Shown here piece after piece: positions 1-8,459 of a DNA stretch of 61,641 bases. Numbering within the stretch: the first letter of the stretch is position 1; each line of letters opens with the position of its first letter. The stretch is taken from positions 1 through 61,641 of the forward strand of contig NZ_AEEC02000031.1 of the NCBI RefSeq assembly GCF_000300975.2. The letters run 5' to 3'. The position numbers and the translations under genes were made by a program. The notes beneath the pieces were generated by a model. The model was not told the DNA's origin. It was given only the letters and a program-made list of their open reading frames with translations, and made no database searches. The DNA comes from Herbaspirillum frisingense GSF30 (lineage in GTDB: Bacteria; Pseudomonadota; Gammaproteobacteria; Burkholderiales; Burkholderiaceae_D).

Positions 1-453
1 GTCTTCGATGTGGGTGGCAATCGACCAGACGTGGCCGAAGGGATCACGCAGGGTGCCGGAGCGGTCGCCGTAGAACTGGTTCTGCACCGGTCGCAATTGC
101 ACGGCACCGGCGGCAATCGCCTGGCTGAAGACGGCATCGACGTCGGCCACGTAGACCAGCAGGCTTACGCCTGCGCCGCCCAGCGTCTGCGGGCTCAGGA
201 AGCCCAGTTCGGGATGTTCGTCGGCCAGCATCACGCGGGCATCGCCGATCTGGATTTCGGCGTGCCAGACCTTGCCGTGGGGACCGTCCAGGCGCATGAC
301 TTCCACGGCGCCGAAGGCACGGCCGTAGAACGCGATGGCCTCGGAGGAAGCCTGCACGATCAGGTAGGGAGTGACGCTGTGGTAGCCCGCCGGCAAGGCG
401 CAGGCGGAAGGACTGGACTGGGGCAGCGTGGCTGCGTCAGGCGGGGTGGTCAT
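1..453 (-). CDS. VOC family (glyoxalase/bleomycin-resistance fold, PhnB-like) protein, C-terminus off the left edge
   Basis: The minus strand reads 151 codons from an ATG at 453 to the window edge with no stop. A GGAGAC ribosome site lies just before the ATG. The protein opens with a short Pro/Ser-rich tail and then shows YHSVTPYLIVQ, a segment with AIAFYGRAFGA, and later RDPFGHVWSIATH, which is the usual beginning and end of a PhnB-type vicinal-oxygen-chelate module. Members bind a divalent metal or a small ligand; many are uncharacterised and I cannot name a substrate. Only a few C-terminal residues should be missing. Confidence 0.85.
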   Translation of the reverse strand, partial: MTTPPDAATLPQSSPSACALPAGYHSVTPYLIVQASSEAIAFYGRAFGAVEVMRLDGPHGKVWHAEIQIGDARVMLADEHPELGFLSPQTLGGAGVSLLVYVADVDAVFSQAIAAGAVQLRPVQNQFYGDRSGTLRDPFGHVWSIATHIED

Positions 454-552
454 GTCGTCTCCTCGGTCATCGCCGGTAGCGGCACTATAGCAGCAATGCC
501 AGTGCGGCTACCGGGGTGTGATCACGAGACGAGCTTAAGCAAAAGTGAAGGA

Positions 553-1350
553 TCAGGCAAATTCGGACAGCAGGTTGACCTGTTGCGCGAAGATCTTCGG
601 GCTGCCGGCGATGACGTCGCCCTTGTAGAGGTAGTCGGAGTCGCCCTTGAAGGTGCCCACGATACCGCCCGCTTCGGTCACCAGCAGGGAACCGGCGGCG
701 ATGTCCCAGGGCTTCAGGCCCTTCTCGAAGAAGCCGTCCAGGCGGCCGGCGGCGACATAGGCCAGGTCCAGGGCGGCAGCGCCCGGGCGGCGCAGGCCGG
801 CGCTGTGCTCGGTCATGACCTTGAACATGGTGACGTATTCGTTCAGGCCGTCCAGGTCGCGGAAGGGGAAGCCGGTGCCGATCAGGGCGTCAGCGATCTT
901 GTCGCGCTTGCCCACGCGGATGCGCTTTTCGTTCAGGTAGGCACCCGCGCCCTTGGAGGCGGTGAACAGGTCGTTGCGGGTGGGGTCGTAGACCACCGCC
1001 TGGGTGATGATGCCGCGCTGTTGCAGGGCGATCGAGACGCAGTATTGCGGAAAGCCGTGGATGAAGTTGGTGGTGCCGTCCAGCGGATCGATGATCCAGA
1101 CGTTTTCGTTTTCATCGTGCAGGTTGTCGGAAGCACCGGATTCCTCGGCCAGGATGGCGTGGTCGGGGTAGGCGTTCTTGAGCACGTCGATGATGGCATC
1201 CTCGGCGGCCTTGTCCACTTCGGTGACGAAGTCGTTGTGCGACTTCTTGGAGACCTTCAGCAGCGATACGTCGAAGGACGCGCGGTTGATGATGGTGGCG
1301 GCGCGGCGAGCTGCCTTGATCGCCGTGTTGAGCATGGGTGGGATGATCAT
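553..1350 (-). CDS. suhB: Inositol-1-monophosphatase family protein SuhB
   Basis: A protein of about 265 residues, matching the family length (E. coli SuhB 267). The lithium-sensitive Mg-dependent phosphatase signature is complete: AEESG (metal ligand Glu), [15 protein letters not shown] (metal ligands and catalytic Thr) and the late [16 protein letters not shown] block. In proteobacteria SuhB also associates with transcription complexes on rRNA operons; that second role is family knowledge. The reading frame stays open 55 codons further upstream, but family similarity begins at [11 protein letters not shown] (ATG at 1335), so I chose the ATG at 1350, with 1335 as the alternative. It is divergent from trmJ, a common arrangement in betaproteobacteria. 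Confidence 0.93.
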   Translation of the reverse strand: MIIPPMLNTAIKAARRAATIINRASFDVSLLKVSKKSHNDFVTEVDKAAEDAIIDVLKNAYPDHAILAEESGASDNLHDENENVWIIDPLDGTTNFIHGFPQYCVSIALQQRGIITQAVVYDPTRNDLFTASKGAGAYLNEKRIRVGKRDKIADALIGTGFPFRDLDGLNEYVTMFKVMTEHSAGLRRPGAAALDLAYVAAGRLDGFFEKGLKPWDIAAGSLLVTEAGGIVGTFKGDSDYLYKGDVIAGSPKIFAQQVNLLSEFA

Positions 1351-1656
1351 TCCGATGGTTCCGTTAAAATTGCGGCCATCGTTGACGATGGCTGCGTTGC
1401 TCATCGTCGCCATGGCCGACGGGCCGGCCTCCCGCGTCAAGCTTGCGGAACAGCTGGCCAGGCGAAACCCGGCAGTCAAACCAGTCGACGATGAAATTAA
1501 TGAGCGTTGCGCCACCCGCGGCTGTTATGCTTGCGGGTTTGCCATGCAGTCCGGGGCGCAAATCGATCAACCTGAGCCAACCTGGGTTTGATCTGTTGCT
1601 GCAATATTGACGTTTTGCCAATATCCTATCCTGGGGCGCGAATCCCGCTATTTTAA
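1351..1656. other. Divergent suhB/trmJ intergenic region
   Basis: About 306 bases between two divergent genes. It should carry both promoters. I see TTGCTG and CAATAT spaced 17 apart near 1593-1621 facing trmJ, but the match is too weak to claim. Open frames on either strand here have no coding character. Confidence 0.4.
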
Positions 1657-2484
1657 ATGAACAAGCAAGTGTCAGGACAATCTCTTTTCAGCCGTTTGCG
1701 TTTCGTTCTGGTCAATACCAGCAGTCCGGGCAATATCGGCTCGGCGGCGCGGGCCATCAAGACCATGGGCTTTTCGGAGCTGGTGCTGGTCAATCCGCGC
1801 TTTCCGGACGCGGTCAAGGAAGATGAAGCCATTGCCTTCGCCAGTGGCGCACTGGATGTGTTGCAAAATGCACGCGTCGTCGGCAGTGTCGAAGAAGCGT
1901 TGCAAGGCTGCAACTTCGCCGCCGCCGTCAGCGCCCGGTTGCGCGAGTTTTCGCCGCCGGTGGTCTCCCCCCGCGAGCTGGCCGGCCAGCTGTCACGTGA
2001 TACCGGGCTCAATGCTGCGCTGCTGTTCGGCAACGAGCGCTTTGGACTGCCCAACGAGGTGGTGCAGAAGTGCCAGGCGTTGTTGAACATCCCGGCCAAC
2101 CCCGATTATTCCTCGCTGAACCTGGCGCAGGCGGTGCAGGTGCTGGCCTACGAGTGCCGCATGACGGAGCTGGAAGTGCAGGGCGGGCCGATGCAGACCA
2201 GCGGCGATGCGCGCGCGCCGGGCGAGGTCGGGTTCCATGGCCAGAGTGCCAGCGTGGCCGAGATCGAGGGTATGTTTGCCCATCTGGAACAGGCGCTGGT
2301 GTCCATCGATTTCCTCAATCCCGACAATCCCAAGAAACTGATGCCGCGCTTGAAGCGCATGTTCTCGCGCGCCCAGCTGGAGACCGAAGAGGTCAACATC
2401 CTGCGCGGTATCGCCCGCCAGATCCTGGAGCCCAAGCAGGCCAAGGCCGGCAAGTCCGGACAGAACGAACAAGGAGAAGGCTGA
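1657..2484 (+). CDS. trmJ: tRNA (cytidine/uridine-32-2'-O)-methyltransferase TrmJ
   Basis: A 275-residue SpoU-class (SPOUT) RNA methyltransferase. The N-terminal half has the family motif NIGSAARAIKTMGF and the SAM-binding trefoil-knot motifs LLFGNERFGLPNE and IPANPDYSSLNLAQAV. The C-terminal 80 residues form the helical extension typical of TrmJ rather than TrmL or TrmH. It methylates the ribose of position 32 in several tRNAs, using SAM. There is no obvious ribosome site before the ATG. A pseudouridine synthase follows one base after the stop, so the two RNA-modification genes are probably cotranscribed. Confidence 0.93.
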   Translation: MNKQVSGQSLFSRLRFVLVNTSSPGNIGSAARAIKTMGFSELVLVNPRFPDAVKEDEAIAFASGALDVLQNARVVGSVEEALQGCNFAAAVSARLREFSPPVVSPRELAGQLSRDTGLNAALLFGNERFGLPNEVVQKCQALLNIPANPDYSSLNLAQAVQVLAYECRMTELEVQGGPMQTSGDARAPGEVGFHGQSASVAEIEGMFAHLEQALVSIDFLNPDNPKKLMPRLKRMFSRAQLETEEVNILRGIARQILEPKQAKAGKSGQNEQGEG

Positions 2485-2485
2485 C

Positions 2486-3208
2486 ATGGCCAAGCTGACC
2501 CTGGACCGCATCCTGCAATCGCAGGGTTTCGGTTCGCGCAAGTATTGTCGTGAACTGATCGAGGATGGTGAAGTCTCGATCGGTGGTGAAGTGGTGGACG
2601 ATTACCGGGCCACGCCCGAACCCACCGGGCTGGTGCTGACCATCTTCGAGGAAGAGTGGGAATACCGCGAGCACGTCTACATCGCCATCAACAAGCCGCC
2701 CAACATCGAGTGCTCGCGCAAGCCCAGCCATCATCCGGGCGTGCTGACCTTGCTGCCGGAGCAGTTCACCTGGCGCGATGTGCAACCGGTGGGGCGGCTG
2801 GATCACGATACCACCGGGCTGTTGCTCATGTCCGACGATGGCGCCTTCATCCACGCCCAATCCTCACCCAAGCGCCACGTTCCCAAGGTGTATGCGGCCA
2901 CCACCGCCGAGCCGGTGACGCAGGCGCTGATCGAGCAACTGAAGGCGGGCGTGCAACTGCACGACGAACCGGCGCCACTGGCCGCCACCCGCTGCGGCCA
3001 ACTGGGTGAGAACTTGCTGGAGATCGTGCTGGAGCAGGGCAAATACCATCAGGTCAAGCGCATGCTGGCTGCCGCCGGCAATCATTGCAGCGCCTTGTCC
3101 CGGGTCGCCATCGGTGGCTTGCAACTGGAGGCGCTGGGGCTGGAGGAGGGGGAGTGGACTTACCTGGATGCGCAACAGATGGCGCTGCTGGTGCCGGATC
3201 AGGAGTGA
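2486..3208 (+). CDS. rsuA: RsuA-family pseudouridine synthase (probable 16S rRNA)
   Basis: A 240-residue protein with an N-terminal S4 RNA-binding domain (LDRILQSQGFGSRKYCRELI, residues about 5-25) and the RsuA/RluB/E/F catalytic motif PVGRLDHDTTGLLLMSDDG, where the first Asp of GRLDHDT is the nucleophile. KYHQVKRMLAAAGNHC is the late family motif. Length and the lack of a long tail suit RsuA, which makes pseudouridine 516 in 16S rRNA, but RluE or RluF cannot be fully excluded. The start is supported by AAGGAGAAGG lying inside the end of trmJ, implying translation from one transcript. Confidence 0.88.
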   Translation: MAKLTLDRILQSQGFGSRKYCRELIEDGEVSIGGEVVDDYRATPEPTGLVLTIFEEEWEYREHVYIAINKPPNIECSRKPSHHPGVLTLLPEQFTWRDVQPVGRLDHDTTGLLLMSDDGAFIHAQSSPKRHVPKVYAATTAEPVTQALIEQLKAGVQLHDEPAPLAATRCGQLGENLLEIVLEQGKYHQVKRMLAAAGNHCSALSRVAIGGLQLEALGLEEGEWTYLDAQQMALLVPDQE

Positions 3209-3573
3209 TCCAATATGCGAAAGCGCCTCGGTTGACACGCACGCCATAGGATCAGCGTGGGTTCTGGATGCGGGCGCGCAGCAAGTCCGCGAACTCATCG
3301 ATGCAAATACTGATCGATGGGCCGGGCTCAAAGGCCTCCAGGATAAGCACCTGCAAGTGCCTCTCGCCCTCGTTTTGCGGGCCGACGACCTCCGCGGTCT
3401 GTTCTAGGGCCGGAGGCGTATCTTCGGGAGTGGGGCGGAGCGGGAAGGGCATCGGGCGATCATAAGTGTGTTCCCGCAGAGATTGCTGCTGTACTCATAT
3501 TGAAGCGGCCACCCGTGGTGATTTCCTGGGCATTTCCGAATTAATTCGGCCCTTTCCCCGGTCGCCTACCTCC
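3209..3573. other. Intergenic region between the convergent rsuA-type gene and hslO
   Basis: A 365-base stretch. It contains one possible minus-strand small gene (3252-3452, listed separately) and a perfect 14-base palindrome, CCGAATTAATTCGG, at 3536-3549, about 25 bases past the hslO stop. No clear T-tract terminator is visible. Confidence 0.5.
3252..3452 (-). CDS. Possible small acidic hypothetical protein (66 aa)
   Basis: A minus-strand frame of 66 codons reading MPFPLRPTPEDTPPALEQ at the start and ISICIDEFADLLRARIQNPR at the end. Residue composition and third-position GC look more coding-like than the neighbouring random frames, and it lies in otherwise empty sequence downstream of hslO on the same strand. 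There is no recognisable ribosome site. I do not recognise a family. It could be real or chance. Confidence 0.38.
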   Translation of the reverse strand: MPFPLRPTPEDTPPALEQTAEVVGPQNEGERHLQVLILEAFEPGPSISICIDEFADLLRARIQNPR

Positions 3574-4503
3574 TTAATGCCGGACCTCTCCCGCCTCGCT
3601 CGCACCACTTACATCAGCCACGAACAGTTGCGCGCAATCCACCGCATCGAACTCATAGTGCTGCCCGCAGAAGTCGCAGTCGATGGCCAGCTTCTCCATC
3701 TGCGTCAGTGCTTCGGCGATTTCCTCCTGGCCCAGCATCTTCAGCATGTTGCCGACCTTCTCGCGCGAGCAGGAGCAGTGGAATTGCGGATGTACGGGGT
3801 CGAAGACGCGGATGTTCTGTTCCCAGAACAGGCGGTGCATCAGCATGGCGATGTCGGTGGAGAGCAATTCCTCGCGCCGCAAGGTGTCGCCCAGCATGAC
3901 CATGTGGTTCCAGGCTTCCAGCTCGCCCTCAGGCTTGGCGGTGGGGGCGGCGGTGCCGCCGATGGTAGGCAGCTTTTGCAGCAGCAGGCCGCGTGAGACG
4001 TGTTCGTCGGCGGCCAGCCAGAGCTTGGTGTCCAGTTGCTCGGAACGCAGCATGTAGTTTTCGATCACGGTAGCCACGCTGTCGCCATCCAGCGGCACCA
4101 CGCCCTGGTAGGCCTGCTGACCCGGCAGCTTGTCCTTGGGGTCGAGGGTGATGACGAAGCGGCCATCCCCGTTGGCATTGACCAGGTCGGTGAGGGTGGC
4201 GTCGTCGGCGATCTGCGCATCGTCGGCCAGCTTGGCGGTGGCGCGCAGCTGCAGTTCGGAGTCGCACTCCACCACCAGCAGCTTGACCGGACCATCGCCG
4301 TGGATCTGCATGACGATCATGCCATTGAACTTCAGGTTGGCCGAGAGCAGGGCAGACGCCGCCAGCATCTCGCCCAGCAGCGTGCGTACCGCGACCGGAT
4401 AGTCGCGGCGGGCCTGGACCTGGCGCCAGGTGTCGGAGATTTCGACCAGCTCGCCCCGCACGGGGGCGTTGTCGACCAGGAATTTTTGCAGCGTGTCTTT
4501 CAT
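3574..4503 (-). CDS. hslO: Redox-regulated chaperonin Hsp33
   Basis: A 309-residue Hsp33. The N-terminal holdase domain is followed by a C-terminal redox switch whose four zinc cysteines are visible as CSCS and CDFCGQHYEF, giving CxC followed by CxxC about 30 residues later. Under oxidative stress with heat these cysteines release zinc and form disulfides, switching on ATP-independent holdase activity in the cytoplasm (family knowledge). A good ribosome site, AAAGGAAACA, precedes the ATG. It lies just downstream of the gamma-carbonic anhydrase gene, 20 bases away, suggesting a two-gene unit. Confidence 0.95.
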   Translation of the reverse strand: MKDTLQKFLVDNAPVRGELVEISDTWRQVQARRDYPVAVRTLLGEMLAASALLSANLKFNGMIVMQIHGDGPVKLLVVECDSELQLRATAKLADDAQIADDATLTDLVNANGDGRFVITLDPKDKLPGQQAYQGVVPLDGDSVATVIENYMLRSEQLDTKLWLAADEHVSRGLLLQKLPTIGGTAAPTAKPEGELEAWNHMVMLGDTLRREELLSTDIAMLMHRLFWEQNIRVFDPVHPQFHCSCSREKVGNMLKMLGQEEIAEALTQMEKLAIDCDFCGQHYEFDAVDCAQLFVADVSGASEAGEVRH

Positions 4504-4523
4504 TGTTTCCTTTGCTTGGCGGC

Positions 4524-5048
4524 TCAGGCGATGCGCTTGAGCTTGGCCTTGAACTGTTGCGCGCGCTGGACATAGCTGTCCGTGCCGGCGTGCATGCGCG
4601 CGATATCTTCTTCACTCAACTGGCGAACTGCCTTGGCGGGGGTGCCGATGATCAGCGAGTTGTCGGGGAACTCCTTGCCCTCGGTCACCAGCGCGCCGGC
4701 GCCGACCAGGCAGTTCTTGCCGATCCTGGCGCCATTGAGCACCACCGCCTGGATGCCGATCAGCGCGCCTTCGCCGATGGTGCAGCCGTGCAGCATGGCC
4801 TGGTGGCCGATGGTGACATTCTTGCCGATCACCATTGGATACCCTACGTCGGTATGCAGCACAGCCCCTTCCTGTACGTTGCTGTTCTCGCCGATGGTGA
4901 TGAGTTCATTGTCGCCACGGATGGCCACGTTGAACCAGACGCTGGAATGCGCCTCCATCTTCACCTTGCCCACCACGGTGGACGACTCGGCCACGTAGGC
5001 GGTGTCGTGGATTTCGGGGGTGTCCTGCTCCAATTGGTAGATCGCCAT
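4524..5048 (-). CDS. Gamma-class carbonic anhydrase family protein (left-handed beta-helix)
   Basis: A 174-residue hexapeptide-repeat protein of the YrdA/PaaY/CaiE type. The repeats run from VGKVKMEAHSSVWFNVAIRG to LVGAGALVTEG. The metal-ligand histidines are in LHTDVGYP, IGHQAMLHGC. The C-terminal helix (SEEDIARMHAGTDSYVQRAQ) packs along the beta-helix in this family. Such trimers bind zinc or iron at subunit interfaces; carbonic anhydrase activity is known for some members and not for others. GAGGAGACAA precedes the ATG. It is followed by hslO and is divergent from the DUF455 gene. Confidence 0.9.
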   Translation of the reverse strand: MAIYQLEQDTPEIHDTAYVAESSTVVGKVKMEAHSSVWFNVAIRGDNELITIGENSNVQEGAVLHTDVGYPMVIGKNVTIGHQAMLHGCTIGEGALIGIQAVVLNGARIGKNCLVGAGALVTEGKEFPDNSLIIGTPAKAVRQLSEEDIARMHAGTDSYVQRAQQFKAKLKRIA

Positions 5049-5176
5049 AATAAAATTGTCTCCTCGTTACCTGCTGGTCGGTATGTGATGCCTTGCCTTG
5101 CGGTGAACTTGTCTTCATATGGAGACAAGTCCGGCGTCCTCAACCGCGTATTTTACCTTCCCTGAAAGTCAGTTCC

Positions 5177-6022
5177 TTGGATCAGTCCTCTTCCCCAGAT
5201 GAAGTCTTTTCATTCACCGGCCTGCGTCGTGCTGCCCTGTCTTGCCTGAAAGAAACCCGTCCGGATATGAAGTGCAGCGCGGTGCGCAGCTTGCGGGCCG
5301 CGTGGTCGGCAGGCGAACTGCCCCTGGAGCAGGAGGATCTGGCAGCGCTGGACGAGGGCAGCGGGATCCCGGGCCGTCCGGCGCGGCCGGAACTGGTATC
5401 GCCGCTGGAGGTGAAGCATCGTTCTATGGGCACGCCCGAGGGCCGGGCGGCGCTGATCCATGCCCTGGCGCATATCGAGTTCAATGCCATCAACCTGGCG
5501 CTGGACGCGGTCTGGCGCTTTCCCGGCATGCCTCGTGATTTCTATGCAGACTGGATGCAGGTCGCCGATGAAGAGGCCTATCACTTCAGTTTGCTGGCCG
5601 ACCATCTGAAGACTCTTGGCTATGCCTATGGTGATTTCACCGCCCACAATGCCTTGTGGGACATGGCGGAATCGACCAAGGGCGATGTCCTGGCGCGCAT
5701 CGCGCTGGTGCCGCGCACGCTGGAAGCCCGTGGGCTGGACGCGGCACCGCCGGTACGTGCCAAGCTGGCGCAGGCGGGCGACCTGGCGGCGGCGGAGATC
5801 CTGGACATCATCATGCGCGACGAGGTGGGCCATGTGCTGATTGGCAATCGCTGGTTCAACTGGTTGTGCGAACAGCGCCAGCTGGACCCGGTGGCCACTT
5901 TCGCCCAGTTGTGCCTGCGCCACAAGGCGCCGCCCCTGCGTGGGCCGTTCAATCTGGAGGCCAGGCGGGCAGCCGGCTTTTCGGACGAGGAAATGCTGAT
6001 GTTCACCGATCTTTCGCGATGA
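5177..6022 (+). CDS. DUF455 family ferritin-like protein
   Basis: A ferritin-like di-iron-type helical protein of about 281 residues. Candidate metal ligands recur in the expected helices: HALAHIEFNAINLALD, DEEAYHFSLLADHL and MRDEVGHVLIGNRWFNWLC. DUF455 proteins resemble the MiaE/rubrerythrin fold; their substrate is not established. The start is uncertain. Homology should begin near FSFTGLRRAALSCL, so I chose the TTG at 5177 (MDQSSSPDE). The alternatives are an ATG at 5093, which would crowd the divergent promoter, and an ATG at 5267, which would cut the first helix. Confidence 0.85.
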   Translation: MDQSSSPDEVFSFTGLRRAALSCLKETRPDMKCSAVRSLRAAWSAGELPLEQEDLAALDEGSGIPGRPARPELVSPLEVKHRSMGTPEGRAALIHALAHIEFNAINLALDAVWRFPGMPRDFYADWMQVADEEAYHFSLLADHLKTLGYAYGDFTAHNALWDMAESTKGDVLARIALVPRTLEARGLDAAPPVRAKLAQAGDLAAAEILDIIMRDEVGHVLIGNRWFNWLCEQRQLDPVATFAQLCLRHKAPPLRGPFNLEARRAAGFSDEEMLMFTDLSR

Positions 6023-6146
6023 TCGACGGATTTGCAAGAAATGTAAGCAATTTTCGCGACAGCGGGCCGGGGCTTGCTGTTGTGCTATCGTCTTCCCCGA
6101 ATTCCGACCTTTTGGAATCGATTATATGAATGGAAAGGATGACAAC

Positions 6147-6494
6147 ATGAACAAGATGTCCAAACTGTTGGCCGGTGTGGTCGTGAGCGTTGCCGCCATT
6201 TCCCTGCTGGCGGCCTGCCAGAAGAAGGAAGAGCCGGGTCCGGCCGAGGCCCTGGGCAAGAAGATCGATGGCGCCGTGCAGGACGCCGGCAAGAAGCTTG
6301 ACGAGGTGACCGGCCAGGCCAAGGACCAGACCAGCGAGTCCGGCTCCAAGCTCGATGGCGCCCTGGATCAGGCCAAGGTCGAGGCCAAGGAAGCCTACGA
6401 AAAGACCAAGGAAGGCGCCAAGGACCTGGCGCAGAAGACCGGCGAAAAGATGGAGCAGGCCGGTCAGAAGCTGCAGGACGCAACCAAGAAATAA
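6147..6494 (+). CDS. Small lipoprotein with amphipathic 11-residue-type repeats (LEA/apolipoprotein-like)
   Basis: A 115-residue protein with a lipoprotein signal ending in ISLLAAC, then an almost purely helical tail of Lys/Asp/Glu/Ala/Gly repeats such as GKKIDGAVQDAGKKLDEV, KLDGALDQAKVEAKEAYEK and TGEKMEQAGQKLQDA. It lacks any catalytic motif. The pattern resembles stress-related LEA-like or CsbD-like helical proteins. The ATG at 6147 has AAAGGATG upstream; an in-frame ATG at 6126 lacks a site. It should be exported and lipid-anchored; its function is unknown. Confidence 0.85.
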   Translation: MNKMSKLLAGVVVSVAAISLLAACQKKEEPGPAEALGKKIDGAVQDAGKKLDEVTGQAKDQTSESGSKLDGALDQAKVEAKEAYEKTKEGAKDLAQKTGEKMEQAGQKLQDATKK

Positions 6495-6570
6495 GAAGAA
6501 GCAAGAAGAACCAGTCACGTCCTCTTGCGCACTATCAGACTACCGGTCGTTGCCCGGTGGCCATCCCGAT

Positions 6571-6607
6571 GCCGTCCCGCCAGTGCTGGACGGCATTGTG
6601 CTTTTTG
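6571..6607 (+). terminator. Probable rho-independent terminator after the lipoprotein gene
   Basis: GCCGTCC and GGACGGC form a perfect 7-bp stem around a 10-base loop, followed within a few bases by a run of five T. Confidence 0.6.
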
Positions 6608-6624
6608 GCGGCTCTTTTCAGATG

Positions 6625-7590
6625 CTATTCACGGGCGTTGTGGATCAGGTCGATCACCATCTCCTGGATGGAGGGCTCCAGCGCCAGTGCGACGTGGCCG
6701 ATGCCGATGACCGGGATATTCCAGGCCCCATCCAGGTGAGCTGAACTCTGCGGCGAGATGATGTTGTCGTGATGGGAATAGATCGAGACGATGTGCGAGA
6801 GGGCATCCGCTTCTTCGGTGGCGGCGAGCTTTTGCAGCCATTCGCTGCTGCGGCCTTCTTCGTAGCGGCCCAGCCAGTTCATTTCCCCGCAATTGATGCC
6901 GATGCCGAAGTTGGCGATGGCCGTGCCGTGGTGGGGCGAGCCCAGGGTGATCACGCGGGCCACGCGGTCGCAGCCGTGGTCGCGCAGGTAGGCGCGGGCG
7001 GCCAGTCCGCCCATGCTGTGGGCGACGATGACGATCTTCTTCTGGCCGGTCTCGGCCAGCACGCGTTGCACGGCGGCATGCACCAGCGGCGCGTACTCGT
7101 CGATGCTGCCGAAGACCGGCTCCATGTCCAGCGCATAGTGGGTGATGTGGGCCTGGCGCAGCTCCAGGCTCATCCAGCGCCAGTAGCCGCTGTTGCAGCC
7201 ATAGCCGTGGATCAGCAGGACCGGCAGCGAGGTCGTGTCGGGATAGCTGAACTGGTCGAAACGCAGGAAGGGCATGGCCCAGGAGGAGCACAGCATGGTC
7301 GCGCGGAACTCCCGCAGGAACAGGGTGCCGACCTGCAGCCAGCTGATTTCCACCGGGTTGGAGGTGCGGCCGCGATACGGCCAGGTCAGGAAGAAGCTGT
7401 TGGCGGTGATCTGCGCGCGCAGCAGCAGGACGATGAGGAGGCCGCCCACGGCGGCGGCCACGATAGGCCACTCGAAATGCCGCAGCAGGAGGTAGAACAG
7501 GATCGCAATGCCGAACTGGATGAGGAGCAGGGTTCTGGAGATGCGTGAAATCATGCGGGCGGGCGTCCGGGCGATCGGGTGGGCGGGCAT
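6625..7590 (-). CDS. Lipase-like alpha/beta hydrolase with N-terminal membrane spans
   Basis: Up to 321 residues. Two hydrophobic segments at the start (LLLIQFGIAILFYLLL and VAAAVGGLLIVLLL) anchor it to the membrane. An alpha/beta-hydrolase domain follows with PVLLIHGYGCNSGYW (oxyanion loop), VIVAHSMGGLAARAYL (nucleophile elbow with Ser) and a late GIGHVALALEP carrying the probable catalytic His. This resembles triacylglycerol lipase or PGAP1-like esterases. The start could instead be the ATG at 7554, which begins MISRISRTLL; neither start has a strong ribosome site. Substrate unknown. Confidence 0.87.
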   Translation of the reverse strand: MPAHPIARTPARMISRISRTLLLIQFGIAILFYLLLRHFEWPIVAAAVGGLLIVLLLRAQITANSFFLTWPYRGRTSNPVEISWLQVGTLFLREFRATMLCSSWAMPFLRFDQFSYPDTTSLPVLLIHGYGCNSGYWRWMSLELRQAHITHYALDMEPVFGSIDEYAPLVHAAVQRVLAETGQKKIVIVAHSMGGLAARAYLRDHGCDRVARVITLGSPHHGTAIANFGIGINCGEMNWLGRYEEGRSSEWLQKLAATEEADALSHIVSIYSHHDNIISPQSSAHLDGAWNIPVIGIGHVALALEPSIQEMVIDLIHNARE

Positions 7591-7649
7591 GCAGGCGCAT
7601 GCGGTCGCCCGAGAGCATAACAGAGCGCCACGCTGCGCTCATGTCTGCT

Positions 7650-8174
7650 TCATGACTTGGCGTCGGCTTGCTGCAGGGGCGCTTTCAGCGGTGGGGTGAT
7701 GTCGACCAGGCGTGTGCCGGCGAGGCGGTCGTGCAGGAACTGGCCTTGCCGATCGACCCTGCTGGTCAGCGCCCAGAGAAGCAGGTTGGCCGCCGGGATC
7801 AGGACCAGCAGCCAGTGTTGTCCGCGTGCCAGCGAGGCCAGTGCCAGCCCCGGCAGTATCCACAGCCAGGCCAGCAGGAAACGCAGCATTGCGCGCCAGA
7901 GCCCGACCGGCTGCCCCTGGCGATCGACCACCCTGAAGCGCCAGGTCTTCATCGCCAGGGTCTGCCCGCCGTGGGTCCAGAACCAGATGAAATAGACCGC
8001 CAGCACCAGGAACAGCCAGGCTTCGAGGCCATGACGAAGGTAGAGTGCGTGGCGCTGTTGCAGCAGGGTGGAGAACAGCCAGCCGGACATGAACAGCACG
8101 CCGAACAGCAGCATCGATTCATACAGCATGCTGCTGAGGCGGCGGCGCAGGGAGGGCGTGGTGAAATCCGTCAT
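7650..8174 (-). CDS. RDD family membrane protein
   Basis: A 174-residue protein with three to four hydrophobic spans (SMLLFGVLFMSGWLFSTLL, LFLVLAVYFIWFW, WLWILPGLALASLA, LLVLIPAANLLLWAL). The RDD-type features are the Arg-Arg near the first span (LRRRLSSMLYES), GGQTLAMKTWRFRVVD, and the late DRQGQFLHDRLAGTRLVD. RDD proteins are poorly understood; some have been linked to ion transport. It lies 285 bases downstream of the DUF3106 gene on the same strand; the two adjacent genes recur near DUF3106/DUF3619/sigma genes in related bacteria, to my knowledge. Confidence 0.9.
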   Translation of the reverse strand: MTDFTTPSLRRRLSSMLYESMLLFGVLFMSGWLFSTLLQQRHALYLRHGLEAWLFLVLAVYFIWFWTHGGQTLAMKTWRFRVVDRQGQPVGLWRAMLRFLLAWLWILPGLALASLARGQHWLLVLIPAANLLLWALTSRVDRQGQFLHDRLAGTRLVDITPPLKAPLQQADAKS

Positions 8175-8459
8175 GGTCCGGGTTCGGTCCTGGTTGTTGG
8201 TGTGGTGGCCGCAGGGAGGGGTGGTGATGGGGTTCGGTCACTCTCCAGATCGCGGGCATGCATGCCGCTGGCGCGGCCCGCAGATGGTAAAGCAATCGGG
8301 CCGGCTTGCCTATGCGCTGACTTGAGCCAGCGCAAGGTGGGAAAGGTGGTGGCGTAGCGACTTGCGTCGAGCGCGAAAGCGTTGGAAACGCCGGGGGAAC
8401 AGAGGGGCGACGAACGGGGTGAACCTGGCCGGATGATCGGACCAGGCAGAATGGCGGGC

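Noticed and set aside
10..1494. Long plus-strand open frame across the VOC and suhB genes
   Set aside because: It is antisense to two clear minus-strand genes and its sequence is low-complexity Gly/Val/His typical of the reverse of GC-rich coding DNA.
8255..8266. Palindrome GGCATGCATGCC upstream of the RDD gene
   Set aside because: Short GC-balanced palindromes of this size are expected by chance; no promoter alignment supports a role.
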